Shown piece after piece: positions 35,158 through 44,664 of a stretch of DNA of 64,000 bases. The notes under the pieces are model-generated. The model saw only the letters and a list, made by a program, of their open reading frames with translations. It had not been told where the DNA came from and made no database searches. The position numbers and the translations under genes were made by a program. Origin of the DNA: CAYYIS01 sp964470965 (GTDB lineage Bacteria; JAAXHH01; JABIQT01). Positions within the stretch are counted from its first letter, which is position 1. Each line of letters begins with the position of its first letter. The stretch is from NCBI GenBank assembly GCA_964470965.1, contig CAYYIS010000021.1, forward strand, positions 1-64,000, given 5' to 3'.

Positions 35158-36975
35158 ATGAATATTCTCGGAATTTCCGCATTTTATCATGACAGCGCAG
35201 CCGCTCTTGTGTGTGACGGCGAGATTATAGCCGCGGCGCAGGAAGAACGTTTTTCGCGCAAAAAGCATGACCACCGGTTTCCGAAAAACGCCGCAAATTT
35301 CTGTTTGCGGGAGGGCGGTATCACGTCCGACGGGCTGGATCACGTCATCTTCTACGACAAGCCTCTGACGAAATTCGAACGCCTGCTCGAAACATACCTC
35401 AGGTACGCGCCTTCCGGGATAAATTCCTTCAATAAAGCCATGCCGTTGTGGCTCAAAGAAAAACTCTGGATGCCCGACACTATCAAGAAGGAGTTGGACG
35501 GATACAAGGGCAAAGTACTCTTCTGCGACCACCATGAATCCCACGCTGCAAGCGCTTTTTATCCATCTCCCTTCGAAGAGGCAGCCGTCCTGACCATTGA
35601 CGGTGTCGGGGAATGGACCACCGCCAGCTGGGGCGTCGGAAATGGGAACGACCTACAGATCAAAAAAGAAATCCGTTTTCCTCACTCCCTCGGCCTGCTC
35701 TACTCCGCGTTTACTTACTACACGGGCTTCAAAGTAAACTCCGGCGAATACAAGGTCATGGGGCTGGCCCCCTACGGTGAGCCTAAATATGTGGACCTAA
35801 TTTACGAGCATCTGATCGATCTCAAGGAGGACGGATCGTTCCGGCTCAACATGAAGTACTTCAATTACTGTGCCGGGTTAACCATGACGAACAAGCGGTT
35901 CGACGCGCTGTTCGGCGGTCCGCCGCGGAAGCCGGAGAGTATGGTTGCACAGCGGGAGATGGATCTGGCCCATTCGGTGCAGGATGTTACAGAAGAAATC
36001 ATGCTCCGGATGGCGCGCCACATAGCTAAAATATCCGGCCAGAAAAATCTATGTCTGGCAGGCGGCGTGGCGCTGAACTGCGTGGCCAACGGTAAAATCC
36101 TGCGGGAGGAAATCTTCGACGATCTGTGGATTCAGCCGGCGTCCGGAGACGCAGGCGGTGCTCTGGGTGCGGCGCTCTACGCCCATTACCGCTACCTGGA
36201 CAAACCCCGTTCCGTAAACGGCACGGACACACAGAGCGGATCGCTGCTTGGTCCTGCTTTCACGAACGAAGAAATCAAAACCTTCCTGGATGAAAACGGG
36301 TATGTGGCAACGCATTGCGACGGCAGCGACCTTTTTAAAAACGTAGCCCAACTGATCGCGGACGAAAACGTCATCGGATGGTTCCAGGGACGCATGGAGT
36401 TCGGCCCTCGCGCGCTGGGCGGTCGGTCGATCATAGGAGACGCCCGGTCGACCAAGATGCAGTCGATCATGAATCTCAAGATTAAATACCGTGAGTCTTT
36501 CCGGCCTTTTGCGCCCAGTGTGCTCCGGGAATCCGTGTCCGAGTATTTCGACATCGACTATGACAGTCCGTACATGCTTCTGGTCGCACCAGTCAACAAA
36601 AATCGCCAGCTGCCGATGACCGAGGAGCAGGAGAACCTGTTCGGCATAGAAAAACTGAAGGTGCCGCGATCTGATCTTCCCGCCATCACCCATGTGGACT
36701 ATTCGGCGCGAATCCAAACGGTCACCCCGGACGCCAATCCGCGATACTATCCGTTGATAAAAGCGTTCGAGGAACTCACCGGATCCGGTGTTCTCATAAA
36801 CACCAGTTTCAATGTGCGCGGCGAGCCGATCGTATGCACGCCCGAAGACGCGTACCGTTGCTTCATGCGATCAGACATGGACTATCTGGTGATGGAGGAT
36901 TACTTGCTGGACAAACGAAACCAGCCCGAATGGCATGAGAAAGAGGATTGGCGATCCCAATTTGAACTCGATTAA
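35158..36975 (+). CDS. carbamoyltransferase, NodU/CmcH/TobZ family
   Basis: A 605-residue two-domain enzyme that moves a carbamoyl group from carbamoyl phosphate, through a carbamoyl-adenylate, to a hydroxyl group. The N-terminal Kae1-like domain starts MNILGISAFYHDSAAAL and has the metal-binding DHHESHAASAFYPSPF, TIDGVGEWTT and LAGGVALNCVANGKI. The C-terminal domain carries FQGRMEFGPRALGGRSI and NTSFNVRGEPIV. It is followed by SxtJ-like and DUF5989 genes, an arrangement recurring next to such enzymes in saxitoxin-like and many uncharacterized clusters. The acceptor is unknown; a surface glycan or lipid is possible. Confidence 0.9.
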   Translation: MNILGISAFYHDSAAALVCDGEIIAAAQEERFSRKKHDHRFPKNAANFCLREGGITSDGLDHVIFYDKPLTKFERLLETYLRYAPSGINSFNKAMPLWLKEKLWMPDTIKKELDGYKGKVLFCDHHESHAASAFYPSPFEEAAVLTIDGVGEWTTASWGVGNGNDLQIKKEIRFPHSLGLLYSAFTYYTGFKVNSGEYKVMGLAPYGEPKYVDLIYEHLIDLKEDGSFRLNMKYFNYCAGLTMTNKRFDALFGGPPRKPESMVAQREMDLAHSVQDVTEEIMLRMARHIAKISGQKNLCLAGGVALNCVANGKILREEIFDDLWIQPASGDAGGALGAALYAHYRYLDKPRSVNGTDTQSGSLLGPAFTNEEIKTFLDENGYVATHCDGSDLFKNVAQLIADENVIGWFQGRMEFGPRALGGRSIIGDARSTKMQSIMNLKIKYRESFRPFAPSVLRESVSEYFDIDYDSPYMLLVAPVNKNRQLPMTEEQENLFGIEKLKVPRSDLPAITHVDYSARIQTVTPDANPRYYPLIKAFEELTGSGVLINTSFNVRGEPIVCTPEDAYRCFMRSDMDYLVMEDYLLDKRNQPEWHEKEDWRSQFELD

Positions 36976-37008
36976 CCGTTCCGGGACAGACTCCCGGTGA
37001 GATAACTT

Positions 37009-37428
37009 ATGGCTGACGGAACAACACAAGACCCTACCCGCAAACAGCTCCGTAATTTTGGATTGTTAGTAGGCATCATCCTGATCGGAATAGGCTCGTA
37101 CTGGTTGTTATACCGCGATATCTACGAGACCGCACGAATCGTTCTGCTGTCCTTCGGCGGTTTTCTGTTCGTGGCCGCACTCGCGGTGCCGGCCATACTC
37201 AAACCGGTTTACACCGTCTGGATGAAGCTGGCTCTTATATTGGCCTGGGTCAACACGCGGATCATCATAAGCCTGATCTTTTTTCTTGTCATTACACCGA
37301 TCGGGATTATCATAAGGCTGATCAAGGCAGATCTTTTGCATGAGAAATTTCAGCCGGATGCTCCAACTTACTGGGCGGACACGGAGGATTCTCCCTCTGT
37401 GACGGAACACTGCGAACGCCAGTTTTGA
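37009..37428 (+). CDS. SxtJ-family membrane protein
   Basis: A 139-residue membrane protein with three to four hydrophobic helices (NFGLLVGIILIGIGSYWLLY, LLSFGGFLFVAALAVPAIL, LALILAWVNTR and IISLIFFLVITPIGIIIRL). The KPVYTVWMKLALILAWVNTR segment is characteristic of SxtJ-like proteins that accompany carbamoyltransferases and DUF5989 proteins. The role is unproven; a membrane partner for the carbamoyltransferase product is the usual guess. It starts 33 bases after the carbamoyltransferase stop. Confidence 0.78.
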   Translation: MADGTTQDPTRKQLRNFGLLVGIILIGIGSYWLLYRDIYETARIVLLSFGGFLFVAALAVPAILKPVYTVWMKLALILAWVNTRIIISLIFFLVITPIGIIIRLIKADLLHEKFQPDAPTYWADTEDSPSVTEHCERQF

Positions 37429-37468
37429 TTTTAGAAAATCTATTTGCCTACTCTAAGGAGAGGATTCG

Positions 37469-37636
37469 ATGCCTTTTTTGAGCAAACTATCGATATTTGC
37501 AGAATTATGGGCATTCATGAAGGTGCGAAAAAAATGGTGGCTGGCGCCTATTATGGTTATGTTGATTCTGCTCAGTACCCTGATTGTCATGACACAGGGA
37601 TCCGCACTTGCACCGTTCGTTTACACCTTATTCTAA
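37469..37636 (+). CDS. DUF5989 family small membrane protein
   Basis: A 55-residue protein, too short for many gene callers. The ATG is preceded by AAGGAGAGGA. The product contains AFMKVRKKWWLAPIMVMLIL, then a short stretch and TQGSALAPFVYTLF at the very end; this is the DUF5989 pattern (amphipathic basic start, one membrane helix, conserved QGS-APF-Y-LF tail). Its place after the SxtJ-like gene matches the recurrent carbamoyltransferase-SxtJ-DUF5989 trio. Function unknown. Confidence 0.85.
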   Translation: MPFLSKLSIFAELWAFMKVRKKWWLAPIMVMLILLSTLIVMTQGSALAPFVYTLF

Positions 37637-37655
37637 ATAATTGAGGGAGTCATTT

Positions 37656-40600
37656 ATGTGGCCGAAGATTAAAGCGACAGTCGGTATTACCGTCGCGGCC
37701 CTGATGCTGGCATCTGTTACGGTCGTACACCCCAAGTGGGTGACCGATAACATCCTGATGAAGCTGATCAGCCTTCCGGAGCCGGTAGAAGCCCCGCCCC
37801 TGGTGGCTAATGATCAGTCGCTCAACGCCGTGGTCGAAGCGGTCAGCGAAGATGCGGTGCGGGAGACTGTGCAGACGCTGTCGTCCTACGGATCTCGTGT
37901 CGTGGGTTATGAAGGGGAGAAGCAGGCATACGAATATGTCCGGGCACAATTTGATTCCATAGGACTCGCAGACATCCAGGTGGATACGTTCCAGGTGACC
38001 GTGCCGATCGACAAAGGTGCAGAGCTGGCGGTCGGCGAACAGCGGTTTCAGCTTTACTCCCTTTGGCCCAATCACGTACGTACGCCCACCACCCCCACTG
38101 ACGGTCTTTCCGGCCCGCTGATCTACGCGAAAAAAGGCGAGTTCAATGATTTCAACGGATATGATGTAGACGGCAGTGTCGTCCTCATGGATTTTGACAG
38201 CAAAGAGAATATGATCAATGCCCGGATGCTGGGTGCAAGGGCCATAATCTTCTTCGACAACGGACTGGTGTCGAGGGGTGAAGCGGAAATGAAGTTCATG
38301 GGGCTTCCGCTCAATATTCCCCGGTACTGGGTAGGTATAGAAAATGCGGAAACGCTCCTGGCGATGGCTGAGTCTGGTACACAGCAGGTCACTGTCAAAG
38401 CCCGGATGGAATGGGAAATGGTAGATGCAAAAAACATCTACGGTTGGATACCCGGCCTGGACGAAGAAATCCCGGGTGCCAAAGGTGACAAGACCAGGTG
38501 GAAAGACCACATCATAGTTGTCGAATCTTTCTACGACGCCATGTCCGTGGTGCCTGCGCTGGCGCCCGGCGCGGAGAACGCTACCGGTATAGCTTCCTTG
38601 TTCGAAGTGGCCAAGGCAGTCAAATTGTACCAGCCGAAATATACCGTCGTTTTCTTGGCCACAACCGGCCATTTCATGGGCTTGGAAGGCGTCAACAACT
38701 GGTTGTACCGGCACGGACGCGTCAGCACGCATTTCATGGATAAGATTCCAGAAGAGAATAAAATCGACTTCGATGTGTTTTTCGGTATCGATCTGTCCAG
38801 CCACAGCCAGAAGGTCGGTAGTTTCTGTTTCGGAACGTTTAATAACAGCGCCTGGGCGACAGATCATTATATCAAGAATATCTTTGCTCCATATTCCCGT
38901 AAGTTCGGTACCTATATTCAGGAAGCGTTCGGCGCGGGCACCGATTCTCTCCGCTACGTAAACGCCATCGTCCCCCCCCAACGTACCTGGAAAGACTTCA
39001 TGCCGGTACCTATCGGTCTGGACAACGAAGCAGTCCGGGCCTTTGGTAAAAAAGGCATGTCGTTTGTCACGCCCAACGGTATCCGGGAGCGGATCGATAC
39101 GCCGTATGACCGTTTCGATGCGGTCGATATAGGAAATGTCACGGAGCAGGCCAGGTCCCTCGCAGTGATAATCGCACGGGCATCTTCTGATGCGGAACTT
39201 TTCGAAGAGACCAAACTGCGCATTCAGGATACCGCTCATGACATGGCCGGGACGGTCTACGAATTCGATCGGGACGTGAACTTCTTCGTACCCAAGAAGC
39301 CCATTCCCGGAGCACTCGTCACCTATTTCAAAGGAACGTCTGACGCCGGTGTCCGCGGCATTATGATCACCAAAGCGGATGACGAAGGAAAATTCAACTT
39401 CAGGCCACTTCGATCTACCGGAAATATCATGTTGCGTTCTTTTGCCTTGAATGACGAAGGGGAGATTATCTACGCACCGGATTATGGACAGGAAGGAGAC
39501 GCCACCTTCCCGCTGGACGCTTCCAGCGGTGGCTGGGAAAATTCCACCATGCAGATTGTGTTCCCGGCGCGGGCTCTTGATATATATGAAATCATCGATT
39601 CCCGCTATCTGACTGCCCTGGATAACCTTACAATCCTCGGTCCGGACGACGCGGAACCGCAGTGGTACGGGCACAGCTACATTCCGGGTCAGAGCGCTTG
39701 GGAAGGTCGTACTGTGCCGGCTGCTGTGGTGTTCGCCAAACCGGGTCAGCGCGTTAAAATGTTGATGGGTACCAGCCTGTTCGGTGTGAAATTTCTTCTC
39801 ACCAACGCGCCGGACGATCTGTTGGAAAATCCGGTTCAGCCATCGGATGTGGATCTGTCCTTGCTGGAAACTGCGCAGGGTCGGGGCTATCCAATCGACG
39901 ACGAGCTGATCGTAAATCCTTCGTATCAGGGCGCCAAAGACATGTGGGTCGTGGACGATGCCAGGCTGAAGCAGCTGGCGCGCTTCGGCGTAGAAAATCA
40001 ACGAATAACGCAGCTTCACGAGGAGGCCCGGGCCAACCTGATAGCTGCGCAGGGATATCTTGCCAACAAGGAATACGACAGGTTCATAGACGCATCGCGA
40101 AGGGCCTGGGGTCTTGAGGCACGCGGATATCCGGATGTAAAGGCTACCGCGGATGACACCGTCAAAGGTGTTATTTTCTACTTCATTCTGCTGCTCCCGT
40201 TCTCTTTCTTTATGGAACGGCTTGTTTTCGGGTTCTCGACCATTAACAAACGGATCTTCGGATTTTCGCTCTTCTTCGTCTTGGTTTTCCTCGTGTTGCA
40301 GTTGATTCACCCGGCATTCAAGCTCAGCACCTCGCCGTATGTTATATTCCTGGCGTTTGTGATCTTCGCGCTCGGTACGGTCGTACTGGTCATCATCATG
40401 TCCAAGTTCAATCTGGAAGTGCAGAAGATGAAACGGGCTTCCACCGGTATGCATGAGGCGGATATCGGCCGTCTGAGCGCTACTGCGGTGGCACTTTCCC
40501 TCGGTGTTTCTAACCTGCGTAAACGTAAGATGCGTACGTTCCTTACCGCCGTGACCATCACTCTGCTCACGTTCACGGTGCTTTCGTTCACGTCGATTAC

Positions 40601-42272
40601 CACGTCCCTGCAATACTATAAACTCGAGAGGGACAATACGCCGGGCTACGAAGGTACTCTGGTGCGCGACCGGAACTGGAAAGGCCTTCAGCCGTCCGTT
40701 TACGACTATCTGAAGAGCGCGTTCCAGGACAAAGCGACGCTGATACCTCGCTCCTGGTTCATGTCGCAGGTAAAAGGTGAGAAAGGATTCTTCGCTTTCA
40801 ACTCTTCCAATTCTACGCGGGAGAGCTATGTAAACAGCATTCTGGGCCTCAGTCCCGACGAACCCAAGGCCACGAAGCTGGATGATTATCTCCTTGGGGG
40901 GCGGTGGTTCGAACCGGGAGAGCGGAATGCGGCTATCCTGCCGGACGATGTGGCCGAAGTGGTGGGATTAAAACCGGAGGATGCAGGATCATCCCATATA
41001 GAAATGTTCGGACTGAAACTGGAGGTGGTCGGTATCATCGACTCCAGACGGTTCAATCAGCTGAAGGATCTCGATGATGAGAAACTGACACCGGTTGATC
41101 TGGTGCAGGAAAAAGGAAAAATCGCCCAGCGCATCGGAGAGGATCCTCGTCTACAGGGGGAGTCGCCACCGGAAGCGTTCATTCATCTGGAATCCAACAA
41201 CGTCATGATTCTCCCATTCGATACGGTGATGGAGCTGGAAGGCCAGATGGCCTCGGTCGTCATTACCGACTTCCGGGACGAAGGTGGGCAAACCAATGCT
41301 GGGTTCGACAAGGACATTGAGGATTTCCTGTCCCGCGTTGCCATGACGCTGTTCGTGGGTAAAGACGACAAGGTGCATGTGTATAGTTCCATAGGTTCGA
41401 CATCGATCGGAGGCATCTCCAATTTTCTGATTCCGATCCTGGTGGCGGCGATGATCGTTCTGAACACGATGATGGGCGCGGTCCATGAGCGGTTCCGCGA
41501 AATCAGCGTGTACAGTTCGGTGGGACTAGCGCCGAGCCATATCGCCGCACTGTTCCTCGCTGAATCATCTGTGTTCGCTACGGTGGGTGCCGTAATGGGA
41601 TACCTGGTGGGGCAGTCGCTGACGTTGATTCTGGTCAATACCGACATGCTTGCCGGACTGTCCCTCAACTACTCCTCACTGTCGGCAATCTGGTCTGCCG
41701 TCGTAGTTATGGCCACTGTGTTCCTGTCTACTGCATATCCGGCGAAGAAAGCTGCGGACATGGCGGTGCCGGATGTGGGTCGTGAATGGAAATTCCCGGA
41801 TCCGGAAGGGGACGAATGGAGTTTCGACTTCCCCTTCACGATCGGTAGCGTGGAAGTGCTGGGTATGTACGCCTACCTTACCCGCGTCTTCGAATCATAT
41901 GAAGAAGGTTCGCTCGGGGCGTTCGTGACGGAAAATGTAGAGATGCGGTCGGAAGTGGTGGACGGAAAAAACGTGTACCAAATCTCTATGATGACATGGT
42001 TGGCACCATACGATCTGGGGATTAGTCAGAGGGTGTCTCTGAGTGCGGCACCGGCAGAAGCGGAACATGAGCTTTACGCTGTCTGGGTGGAAATTCACCG
42101 GGAAAGTGGTGATGTTGCCTCCTGGCAGAGGATCAATCGCCGTTTCTTGAGTGTGCTGCGTAAGCGCTTCCTGGTCTGGCGTACCCTGTCGCAGGAATTG
42201 AAAGGCGAATACGCCGTTACCGGTGATGAGATCCTGAAAATGGACAGAACCGAGGCCACCACCTCCGTATGA
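37656..42272 (+). CDS. M28-peptidase-like / FtsX-MacB-like permease fusion protein
   Basis: A 1538-residue protein. A membrane anchor (ATVGITVAALMLASVTVV) precedes an M28-like ectodomain: start helix VRETVQTLSSYGSRVVGYEG, a PA-like insert (GYDVDGSVVLMDF), then the hydrolase core. Ligand positions are altered: Phe292-Tyr-Asp294 in place of H-X-D, Ala306-Glu-Asn308 in place of A-X-DN, and Gly338-His-Phe340 where the catalytic EE is expected. From about residue 838 come three membrane helices, then an FtsX/MacB half: helix near 960, periplasmic domain about 980-1240, and three helices (SNFLIPILVAAMIVLNTMMG, AESSVFATVGAVMGYLVG, AIWSAVVVMATVFL). ATG 37656 has GAGGGA 7 bases upstream; a TTG at 37641 is the alternative. 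No ABC ATPase gene is adjacent. Confidence 0.8.
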   Translation: MWPKIKATVGITVAALMLASVTVVHPKWVTDNILMKLISLPEPVEAPPLVANDQSLNAVVEAVSEDAVRETVQTLSSYGSRVVGYEGEKQAYEYVRAQFDSIGLADIQVDTFQVTVPIDKGAELAVGEQRFQLYSLWPNHVRTPTTPTDGLSGPLIYAKKGEFNDFNGYDVDGSVVLMDFDSKENMINARMLGARAIIFFDNGLVSRGEAEMKFMGLPLNIPRYWVGIENAETLLAMAESGTQQVTVKARMEWEMVDAKNIYGWIPGLDEEIPGAKGDKTRWKDHIIVVESFYDAMSVVPALAPGAENATGIASLFEVAKAVKLYQPKYTVVFLATTGHFMGLEGVNNWLYRHGRVSTHFMDKIPEENKIDFDVFFGIDLSSHSQKVGSFCFGTFNNSAWATDHYIKNIFAPYSRKFGTYIQEAFGAGTDSLRYVNAIVPPQRTWKDFMPVPIGLDNEAVRAFGKKGMSFVTPNGIRERIDTPYDRFDAVDIGNVTEQARSLAVIIARASSDAELFEETKLRIQDTAHDMAGTVYEFDRDVNFFVPKKPIPGALVTYFKGTSDAGVRGIMITKADDEGKFNFRPLRSTGNIMLRSFALNDEGEIIYAPDYGQEGDATFPLDASSGGWENSTMQIVFPARALDIYEIIDSRYLTALDNLTILGPDDAEPQWYGHSYIPGQSAWEGRTVPAAVVFAKPGQRVKMLMGTSLFGVKFLLTNAPDDLLENPVQPSDVDLSLLETAQGRGYPIDDELIVNPSYQGAKDMWVVDDARLKQLARFGVENQRITQLHEEARANLIAAQGYLANKEYDRFIDASRRAWGLEARGYPDVKATADDTVKGVIFYFILLLPFSFFMERLVFGFSTINKRIFGFSLFFVLVFLVLQLIHPAFKLSTSPYVIFLAFVIFALGTVVLVIIMSKFNLEVQKMKRASTGMHEADIGRLSATAVALSLGVSNLRKRKMRTFLTAVTITLLTFTVLSFTSITTSLQYYKLERDNTPGYEGTLVRDRNWKGLQPSVYDYLKSAFQDKATLIPRSWFMSQVKGEKGFFAFNSSNSTRESYVNSILGLSPDEPKATKLDDYLLGGRWFEPGERNAAILPDDVAEVVGLKPEDAGSSHIEMFGLKLEVVGIIDSRRFNQLKDLDDEKLTPVDLVQEKGKIAQRIGEDPRLQGESPPEAFIHLESNNVMILPFDTVMELEGQMASVVITDFRDEGGQTNAGFDKDIEDFLSRVAMTLFVGKDDKVHVYSSIGSTSIGGISNFLIPILVAAMIVLNTMMGAVHERFREISVYSSVGLAPSHIAALFLAESSVFATVGAVMGYLVGQSLTLILVNTDMLAGLSLNYSSLSAIWSAVVVMATVFLSTAYPAKKAADMAVPDVGREWKFPDPEGDEWSFDFPFTIGSVEVLGMYAYLTRVFESYEEGSLGAFVTENVEMRSEVVDGKNVYQISMMTWLAPYDLGISQRVSLSAAPAEAEHELYAVWVEIHRESGDVASWQRINRRFLSVLRKRFLVWRTLSQELKGEYAVTGDEILKMDRTEATTSV

Positions 42273-43084
42273 AATTCGCCATATGCAACGAAATGTTCCA
42301 GGACTGGATTCTGGAGGACGTCTTCCGGCTGGTGGCCGAAATAGGTTACGACGGTGTAGAGATCGCACCGTTCACCCTGGCGGATACGGTTACCGAAATT
42401 GATCCGAAGCGCCGTACGGAAATCCGGAAACTGGCGGCTGCATGCGGACTGGACATCACTGGAATTCACTGGTTGTTCATAAGCCCACCGGGCCTGTATC
42501 TGAACCACACAGACCATGAGAAACGTCGTCGCACACAGGCTTACCTTTGCGACCTGATCCGATTCTGCGGAGATATCGGCGGCAAGGTTATGGTCGTCGG
42601 GTCCCCCAAGCAGCGGGACGTGCTGCCGGATCAAACCTACGAGGCCACCTGGGATCGCACGAAGGAGGTTTTCGAAGCGTGCCTACCTTTGGCTAAGGAA
42701 TATGATGTGACGATCTGCATGGAACCGCTGGATCATCTCCAGACCAACTTCGTCAACACCCCGCAGGAAGCAGCGCGGATGGTACGGGAGATTGATCATC
42801 CTAAATTCCGGATGATCGTGGACGTGCGTGCCACGTATGCTCAGGGTGAGGATATCGTCAAAGCGATACATGAAGTCAAGGATGAGATGGCTTATTTTCA
42901 CCTGAACGACGCAAACGGGGACGGCCCTGGGTTCGGTGACGTAGACTTTGTTCCGATCCTCAAAGCTCTGAACGATACGGCCTATACCGGTTTTGGTTCG
43001 GTAGAGGTGTTCGATTTTACCCTGGGCGGCGACGCCATAGCACGAAAGAGTTACGAAACATTAACGAAAGCGATTGGGAATTGA
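42269..43084 (+). CDS. sugar phosphate isomerase/epimerase (xylose-isomerase-like TIM barrel)
   Basis: A 271-residue AP-endonuclease-2-type TIM barrel. MKFAICNEMFQDW opens the barrel; metal-binding residues are likely in CMEPLDH, MIVDVRATYAQ, YFHLNDANGDGPGFGDVDF and GFGSVEVFDF, the pattern of hydroxypyruvate isomerase and tagatose 3-epimerase relatives. The substrate is not predicted. Its ATG overlaps the stop of the peptidase/permease gene by 4 bases, so the two are translated together, which suggests a linked function. Confidence 0.8.
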   Translation: MKFAICNEMFQDWILEDVFRLVAEIGYDGVEIAPFTLADTVTEIDPKRRTEIRKLAAACGLDITGIHWLFISPPGLYLNHTDHEKRRRTQAYLCDLIRFCGDIGGKVMVVGSPKQRDVLPDQTYEATWDRTKEVFEACLPLAKEYDVTICMEPLDHLQTNFVNTPQEAARMVREIDHPKFRMIVDVRATYAQGEDIVKAIHEVKDEMAYFHLNDANGDGPGFGDVDFVPILKALNDTAYTGFGSVEVFDFTLGGDAIARKSYETLTKAIGN

Positions 43085-43153
43085 CTTATTTCGTCAAATG
43101 TCAACCGCTCGGTAATCGATTGAACGAATTGAAACTCATTAGTCGATCCTCTT

Positions 43154-43702
43154 ATGATTAAAAACAGCATACGGCCCATACTCGATATCAAAGGTATGTC
43201 GCGGGTGATGAACCGAATCGCGCATCAGGTAATCGAACGCAACCATGGCGCTGCAGGCATCGCTATCGTAGGCATCCGGCGTCGTGGAGACTGGCTGGCC
43301 AAGCGACTGGCAGCGCGGATCAGCTCCATTGAAGGCATAGATATCCCGGTCGGCGCACTCGATATCAATTTGTACCGGGATGATTTCCAGATGCGGTCTT
43401 CTCAGCCCATTGTCCGAACCAGTGAAATACCTTTCGATGTGGAAGACCGCACCATCATTCTGGTTGATGATGTTCTGTACACCGGACGCACGATCCGTGC
43501 TGCCCTCGATGAACTGACTGACTACGGTCGACCGAAGCGTATTCAACTTGCGGTGCTAATCAACCGGGATGGACGGGAACTGCCGATCCAGGCGGACTAT
43601 ACGGGTGAGCAGGTCCAGATTGCCGCGGACGAAAACGTGGTCGTGCACATCCAGGAAGTAGACGGCGCCGATAATGTGATGGTGGAGCGGAAACCACAAT
43701 GA
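43154..43702 (+). CDS. pyrR: PyrR: pyrimidine regulator / uracil phosphoribosyltransferase
   Basis: A 182-residue phosphoribosyltransferase-fold protein. The PRPP loop is TIILVDDVLYTGRTIRAALD; GIRRRGDWLAKRL and DINLYRDDF are typical of PyrR, which in Gram-positives attenuates pyr mRNA and also has uracil phosphoribosyltransferase activity. It overlaps pyrB by 4 bases. I see no anti-terminator/terminator pair in the 69 bases upstream, so regulation by attenuation is not supported here. The pyrR-pyrB-pyrX order equals that of pseudomonads. Confidence 0.9.
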   Translation: MIKNSIRPILDIKGMSRVMNRIAHQVIERNHGAAGIAIVGIRRRGDWLAKRLAARISSIEGIDIPVGALDINLYRDDFQMRSSQPIVRTSEIPFDVEDRTIILVDDVLYTGRTIRAALDELTDYGRPKRIQLAVLINRDGRELPIQADYTGEQVQIAADENVVVHIQEVDGADNVMVERKPQ

Positions 43703-44664
43703 CAGAAACTGTTAAGAAAGACGAACCAAGGCTGCTCAACCGCCATTTATTAGGTTTGGAACACCTTACCCGCCAGGAAATTCAACTCATTCTCGATACC
43801 GCCGACTCCTTCAGAAAAGTCATCGATCGTCCCATTCGAAAAGTCCCGGCCCTGCGAGGTAGAAACATCGTCAATCTGTTCTTCGAATCAAGCACCCGAA
43901 CCCGCATCTCCTTCGAACTTGCTGAAAAGCAGCTCTCCGCTGACACGGTCAACTTCACCGGAAGTGGCAGCAGTGTTTCAAAAGGAGAGACGCTTCTGGA
44001 TACGGCGCGAAACGTTGAATCCATGAAGGTGGATTGCGTGGTGGTGCGGCATTCTGCTTCGGGTGCGCCTCATTTTCTCGCAGAGTACCTGAGCCACGCC
44101 GTGGTCATCAACGCGGGAGACGGCGCCCATGAACATCCGACCCAGGGATTGCTCGATTTGCATACGATCCGTGACCGCCTGGGTGGTGTAGAGGGAAAAC
44201 GCGTCGTTATTGTTGGGGACATCGCCCACAGTCGGGTGGCTCGCTCCGATATCTGGGGCCTGCGCGCCATGGGCGCCTCGGTGGCAGTATGCGGTCCGCC
44301 CACCATGATGCCGGTGGACATAGAGGACATGGGGGTGGAGGTACACTACCGTCTGAAGGAAGCTATTCGTGACGCCGATGTGATATACATGCTCCGTATA
44401 CAGATGGAACGGCAGCAGGGAGGACTTTTCCCTTCCCTTCGGGAATATTCCCGTCTGTTCGGTCTCAATGCTGAAAAACTGGCTTGGGCTAAACCGGAAA
44501 CCATCGTCATGCACCCTGGACCCATCAATCGGGGCGTTGAGCTGGACACCAGTGTGGCGGAAAGCGACCGGGCCGTGATTCTTGACCAAGTGACCAACGG
44601 CGTAGCGGTACGCATGGCTGTGCTGTACCTTCTACTTGGAGGAAATGATCGCGATGCCGAATAA
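43699..44664 (+). CDS. pyrB: aspartate carbamoyltransferase catalytic subunit
   Basis: A 321-residue enzyme for the first committed step of pyrimidine synthesis: carbamoyl phosphate plus aspartate to carbamoyl aspartate. The carbamoyl-phosphate site FFESSTRTRISFELA, the loop GSSVSKGETLLDT, the HPTQGLLDL segment and the aspartate-binding LRIQMERQ and MHPGPINRGVE are all present. A 20-residue N-terminal extension precedes the first helix, as in class A enzymes that work with a dihydroorotase-like partner. No pyrI gene is nearby. The next gene begins within the last 11 bases. Confidence 0.94.
   Translation: MTETVKKDEPRLLNRHLLGLEHLTRQEIQLILDTADSFRKVIDRPIRKVPALRGRNIVNLFFESSTRTRISFELAEKQLSADTVNFTGSGSSVSKGETLLDTARNVESMKVDCVVVRHSASGAPHFLAEYLSHAVVINAGDGAHEHPTQGLLDLHTIRDRLGGVEGKRVVIVGDIAHSRVARSDIWGLRAMGASVAVCGPPTMMPVDIEDMGVEVHYRLKEAIRDADVIYMLRIQMERQQGGLFPSLREYSRLFGLNAEKLAWAKPETIVMHPGPINRGVELDTSVAESDRAVILDQVTNGVAVRMAVLYLLLGGNDRDAE

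Noticed and set aside
37650..40613. 987-codon open frame on the - strand inside the peptidase/permease gene
   Set aside because: It lies exactly opposite a gene with clear domains and a good ribosome-binding site. Its composition (His, Arg and Asp-rich runs) is that of an antisense shadow produced by codon bias.
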